A DNA stretch of 64,000 nt from Zygnema cylindricum (lineage: Eukaryota; Streptophyta; Zygnematophyceae; Zygnematales; Zygnemataceae): the NCBI GenBank assembly GCA_037447655.1, contig JBBHKE010001779.1, forward strand, positions 278,233-342,232, given 5' to 3'. Both the position numbers and the translations under genes were made by a program. Below the pieces are notes generated by a model, which searched no databases, was not told where the DNA came from, and was given only the letters and a program-made list of their open reading frames with translations. Shown one piece after another: positions 60,001-64,000 of the stretch (within the stretch, counting starts at the first letter, position 1; every line of letters begins with the position of its first letter).

Positions 60001-61413
60001 GTTCGAGGGGCAAAATTTAGGGGCACCAATATAGTCTCATTGTCTCTACGAACGATACACGGTGTAATATCTGTTCATGACATTGACCAATTTTTGGAAG
60101 TAATCTTCATTTCAAGGAGGCCTACATTGATAAAAAAAGATTAGGATAGATAAATTAAAAATTCAGCTCCTACTCGCTAACATAACATTCTCCAAAAAAA
60201 AGAGGTCAATATTTTGGTTTCAAGGGGATTGTATGCATGTATCAATGAATGTGGTTTTCATGCAAGTGATGTTCAACCACTTAAGGCTCAGATGACCGTA
60301 ACCAAACACTCTACACATTATAGGGTTTACGATTAACAATCTAAATAAACTGAAAAGTTACCACGACTTTCAAGGGAACTGAAAAGTTACCACGATTTGG
60401 AGAACCGGAAAAAGAACAAGCCAATAATCCAATAGCCAAAATGATTCCTCCGACGGTTTCTGACACCGCTGCGATTCCAAAAAAGCACGCAAAAAATCTC
60501 AAAAAAAGAGATAGGAATCACCTCAGTTCAGTGTAAAAATGTAAAAATATTTAGTGTTCTCAGGGAACATAGCCTAAAAAAAGTCGGACTTGATAATACA
60601 CAAAATCACCTGAATAAACTGATAACTACACAATCTCAACAAAAAAAAGGAATCAACGCAAATAGGAAGTCTCAATTTTAATTCTTAAATAGATCACCTT
60701 AGTTTAGTCAAAAGAGGGGAAAATGTTTACTGTAGAAAACCACATTTCAGGGAACATTGGCTCAAAACAGTCGGACTTGGACTAGAAGATAGTTTAAATC
60801 AGCGAGGGAGGGAGGGATGGAGGGAGGAATAGCTACATTTTTATTTTAGTTGGATGTCTTTCAAAACTGTAGCATGAACAGCATACAAGTATGATTAGTG
60901 TTATTGTTAACCTTCATATTTTCTCCATATAACTGCCTCAAAGATTTGAGCTTCTCAAATAACTTCTCAAAAAAATGAAAACTGAAAGACAGTCATACCT
61001 GGAGGAATAATGGTTACCCATTGGTCCAAGGCCACTGCTTGTGACCAGCCTCCATAACCATCCTCTTCATCAAAATATAAGGGGTTACCATGTGTATAAA
61101 AGGTTTCTATGCATTTCCGTTGGACTTTCTGTCTTGAAACGAAATGCCTGTACTGTTTTGCAAATATATAGTTACTTGTATTATTTTGTTGAATCAATCC
61201 TTCATCTTCTACTATTGTCTGGAAAACAAGCTTTTTTGAATCTTCATCTCTGGTATCACTGAATTTATCTACATTTAGGTGAGCCTCTATATTACCTCCT
61301 TGTCTACAATACTTGAGGAAATGATGATATGTGCGACCTTTTTTTGCCAGTAAATTGACAGAACTTATAAATGATCCTGAAAAAAGAGAAGGACGATGAG
61401 CCACAATTTGCAT
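51038..61413 (-). CDS. Probable plastid SLH-domain coiled-coil protein, ten exons
   Basis: Exons (minus): 61413-60999, 59509-58872, 57342-57254, 56890-56787, 56021-55904, 55168-55093, 54798-54684, 53359-53046, 52415-52207, 51329-51038; every junction keeps phase, 789 residues. The N-terminus (MQIVAHRPSLFSGSFISSVN) resembles a plastid transit peptide. S-layer-homology segments follow at about 355-540: CKKREFARWVLAASNVLSR, LAFDDVLPQDPDFPAIQGLA, SPLTRQDLICWKMALEHR, FIDVDRIDRDALPAVAYDL, FGYTRRFEPKKAVNHAQAA. Residues about 545-740 are Ala/Glu/Lys-rich coiled coil. I recognise the plant family that includes Arabidopsis At5g23890 (from memory); function is not established. Unlike that family as I recall it, no C-terminal membrane helix is seen; it ends AETAGSLVRKLKTGR. 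Exon 1 assignment is the weakest part, supported by phase and lack of another candidate. Confidence 0.85.
52478..52568. repeat. (GA)n tract, CT on the SLH gene's sense strand
   Basis: Two near-copies of GGGAAAACAAGTTGC flank GAGAGA sequence in the intron before SLH exon 9; a related 90-bp duplication is likely. Confidence 0.8.
53300..53540 (-). repeat. 142-bp duplication of SLH exon 8 acceptor and start
   Basis: On the minus strand the true TTACAG|GCTATACTCGACG and following exon bases are copied upstream as TTACAG|GCTAGACTCAACG, continuing through the CCTAAAAAGG and CATGCCCAGG equivalents (53454-53512). The copy keeps the AG. Confidence 0.9.
53640..53685. other. tRNA-like B-box fragment
   Basis: GGGTTCGAATCCC looks like a T-arm/B-box but no acceptor stem or A-box partner is evident. 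It may be a decayed tRNA or a tRNA-derived SINE fragment in an SLH gene intron. Confidence 0.25.
55990..56516 (-). repeat. Tandem array including a copy of SLH exon 5 start
   Basis: Four to five units with TAATAAATCTGTTATTTAAA and AAAGGACTT..CATGAATAC. One unit (56182-56230) includes CTGCTTCAGCAAGCCCTG, matching the exon 5 start plus acceptor (CTGCCTCAGCAAGGCCTG on the plus strand at 56017-56034). Confidence 0.85.
57628..57685. repeat. (AGACA)n microsatellite
   Basis: About ten AGACA units in the intron between SLH exons 2 and 3. Confidence 0.95.
58515..58880 (-). repeat. Tandem array next to SLH exon 2 donor
   Basis: Five units of TATAAAAGACTGTCAAATTC and AAAAGCAGTAAACAGAAGGAA. Two units carry CAACTTAGGATCTTTGG-like sequence that aligns to the exon end plus donor CAACTTACGAACCTTTAG (plus strand, 58860-58877). 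Confidence 0.65.
59535..59705. repeat. CAGGGTTTTTCTAGGGTTT minisatellite
   Basis: Telomere-like AGGGTTT units of irregular spacing, starting about 28 bases upstream (minus strand) of SLH exon 2. Spacing is too irregular for a telomere remnant. Confidence 0.75.
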
Positions 61414-63230
61414 TGGCAACACTTTTCCATCTGAATGAAATGATTGTGTTGTTGGACATGAGTGAGACGCTGGCAGCTTCAATAAAGACTGCCTTGACAC
61501 TAAAATTACATCCATTTCTGGATTCAAAATCGACTTGCTTGAGTTTTCAGGAGGCTTCCATTTTCTTGTATAGCAAGCAAATTTGAGAAAGTTCACAAAC
61601 ACACAAGCAGAATAACAGAGAAAGAGAGAGAGTATAGACAAATGGAGCAGTACGGAGAAAGTGAGACAGAACGGAGAAAGAGAGAAGGTATAGAGAAAGA
61701 GACACAGAGCAGAAGAAGCAAAATAGATAAAAGTTTGGAAACAATAAAGAGAGAGAGGGAGAGAGAAAGGGAGGAGGAGAGGGGGAGAGGGAGAGAGCAA
61801 GAGGACAACAGCACCAAAGTATGATAAGTGTGGAAAACAGTATATTTGAAGAGAGCAGTTTTTTCAAAAATCCCTTCAAAATATCATAGATGGTAACGAG
61901 AGGAGAGAATGAAAAGGGCGCAAACGACAAACATCCTTAACATGTTCAAATATCGTCCTCCTTTTGGCACAAACCCTAAAAAGGTCATTCAAATGAGATT
62001 TTTAAGAATTAGTATATTTTGTGACAGCTCCATATTTAGATAACATTTGTTGGCTTGCTCGGAAAATACCAATTCTAAGCCGATTAAACTCGATAGTATA
62101 CAACGTTCGTATAAAATGCACTTTTTGAAAAAAATGAAACCAGTATATGACTTTGAAGTAATCTCCCGAAATAGCTTTTGCTAGCCTACTTAGAAATTAC
62201 CAATTCTTAATAGGTTAAAGTCGGCAAGATATGACGTTTTGCCTACAAAATGCTGCACTTTTTCTTCCGACTTGTAATGAAGCCATGGTGTTCCTTACGT
62301 GTACGGCCTGGATTATTCCTATAGGACGGCCAAAAAAAATTGCCCGATTTACTACACGTGCCAAATTTTGCACCGTTCGTTTAGCAGTTTCGTACAGCAG
62401 TGCATAGATTCAAATTATTTTTTACCGTAAAAACGACAGCAAAATTTAAATTCTTCCTTTTGCCGTACTTAATACTTTGTCGTTTCTGGATTGCGACTGC
62501 CTCTGACGCAGCGAATTCCGTGCGACCTTTTAAAATTTGTAGCCTATAATGGGACGGGTACAAAGGGGGTTTATAAGCTCCTTCTTCTGCATACTATTGC
62601 TCTGCTCATCAGAAGTGCTTTGTGAACGTGACACTTGTCACAATCCTGCTGGATCCAGCCACGTGTCCCCTTCCAGTGAGGAATTTTCTGTGCACTAACT
62701 ACTCTGCCATATTTAAACTGCTGTACTAATCAGTCTTACTCTTCCTAATTTTTGCCTTTTTCCCCGTTTCGCCGAGCCGATGCGCCTTTTCTAGGACCTG
62801 ACCTCGACCCATTGTGGTCATTTTGATCTCTAATTTACCCCCCCCCCCCCCTCCCCTCCATCCTCTTTTTTTTGACTCAGCACGGCTCAATGGAAGCAAT
62901 CGACGGTCACGATTCCTCCGCTGCCACGTGGATGTCATTTAATCACTAAGCCTTATTTTCTTGTTTGTTCAGTTTGGCAATGAATTCATTTTTGACAAAA
63001 TTTTTTTTTTTTTCAATATTGTGACTTGAATATAATTTTCCACACTTATTTTGCAGTTAAGAGAACGAGAAAATTTGTGGATTTGGAAAATTAAGGCAAA
63101 GAAAAGTATAATAAATGAAAAGTGAAAGATAAGTAACTAATTTTAACCATTGTATATCTCTTGATTCAATCTCTCGGTCGATATGTTTCTTGCTGTCCGT
63201 ACAATTTAGTTTCCAACTGTCATACTTTCA

Positions 63231-63232
<2 letters not shown>

Positions 63233-63302
<70 letters not shown>
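63233..63302. repeat. (TA)n microsatellite, about 35 units
   Basis: Uninterrupted 70-base TA run abutting the inverted repeat that follows. Confidence 0.98.
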
Positions 63303-63305
<3 letters not shown>

Positions 63306-63622
63306 GGAGGGAGGGAGGGAGGGAGGGAGAGAGAGAGAGAGACTGTCTGATTCTAAGTTATTTCAGATTGGACTTAACAAAAAAAAAAAAAAAAAAAAAA
63401 CAAATCACAAGTGAAGTTGTGGCAAAAAAAAGTTGTGGCAATTTTTTTTTTTTTTTTTTTTTTTTTGCCACAACTTTACTTGTGATTTGTTTTTTTTTTT
63501 TTTTTTTTTTTTTTTTGTTAGTCCAATCTGAAATAACTTAGAATCAGACAGGTGTATTTTCTCTCTCTCTCCCCTCCCTCCCTCCCCCTCCCTCACTCCC
63601 CTCCCCCTCCCGCTCTCCCCTT
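63303..63622. repeat. 320-bp fold-back structure built from simple repeats and unique arms
   Basis: Left arm order: GGGA/GA tract, TGATTCTAAGTTATTTCAGA, A run, CAAATCACAAGTGAAGTTGTGG. The right arm repeats the same elements inverted: CCACAACTTTACTTGTGATTTG, T run, TCTGAAATAACTTAGAATCA, CT/CCCT tract. Arm differences are single-base indels and run lengths. Confidence 0.9.
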
Positions 63623-64000
63623 CAAAATATAACACCGATTTGTAGTCGGTTGGAATCTCCTGTCTTTTTCTTTAGTAATTTTGTTATCCACATTATTTTA
63701 TCTGTAACAATATTGATAAACAAAGCGAAATTTCAATAGAGTTTTTGTTTTCTAGGTTTTACATAAATTTCAAATTTTAAACCGTGACCTAACGTGGCCA
63801 ATTTGTGAATCACGCGAGTTTTGTTTTCTTTGCTTTTTTTTTTTTTTTGGGGCTTTCCGAAAACTTGATAACTTTTTCCGAATTTTCTCATTTGTTTTCT
63901 CTAAGTAGTTCTCTAAATTATTCTCTTGACTTGTTGAGAAGTTGCCAAAATTTTGCCCTTTAAGAAATAATTTCGTCTTTATCTCGTAGAAAAACTATTT

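Larger units (their letters stand above)
61414..64000. other. Upstream flank of the SLH gene
   Basis: Presumed promoter and 5' region of the SLH gene. It includes a 190-base GA tract (61600-61800, CT on the sense strand), a C run near 62838 and the fold-back at 63300. No further coding segment is supported. Confidence 0.6.

Overview
This is eukaryotic nuclear DNA, AT-rich, with long introns and very many microsatellites and minisatellites. It most likely comes from the green-plant (streptophyte) lineage. Three things point there: a TFIIF alpha gene with the N-terminal cysteine-rich module I associate with plants, a homologue of the plant plastid S-layer-homology/coiled-coil protein family, and a Ty1/copia element whose primer-binding site matches initiator tRNA-Met. 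Long introns and a GH26 mannanase fit a charophyte-type alga as well as anything, but the species cannot be fixed from the sequence. No database search was possible; family names come from recalled motifs.

Layout. 566-12687 (+): a bestrophin-like anion channel gene, 5' end outside the window, whose third intron carries an antisense, decayed Ty1/copia retrotransposon (3698-8896, two LTRs, TCCCT target duplication inside a CCCT microsatellite). 15114-19280 (-): an F-box/kelch gene in four exons. 19281-29498: a 10-kb divergent intergenic region holding small inverted-repeat elements, including a 472-bp near-perfect hairpin. 29499-40544 (+): TFIIF alpha (RAP74) in nine exons. 44013-48135 (+): a secreted GH26-type beta-mannanase in six exons. 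51038-61413 (-): a probable plastid SLH-domain coiled-coil protein in ten exons. 61414-64000: simple repeats and a large fold-back structure. The genes have no evident common pathway; this is ordinary eukaryotic gene order.

The most unusual signal is a recurring architecture. In four of the five genes, intronic tandem repeats begin inside the flanking exon, so each repeat unit is a decayed copy of the exon edge plus its splice site. I see this at about ten exon boundaries (bestrophin exons 2 and 3; TFIIF alpha exons 3, 6?, and 8 on both sides; GH26 exon 4; SLH exons 2, 5 and 8). This suggests introns in this genome grow by tandem duplication seeded at splice junctions, leaving arrays of decoy donors and acceptors.

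The exon models were built by hand: boundaries were chosen for GT-AG (twice GC-AG) sites, phase continuity and fit to the family. All junctions are in phase except inside TFIIF alpha exon 7, where a 26-base G run breaks the frame, probably a sequencing error.
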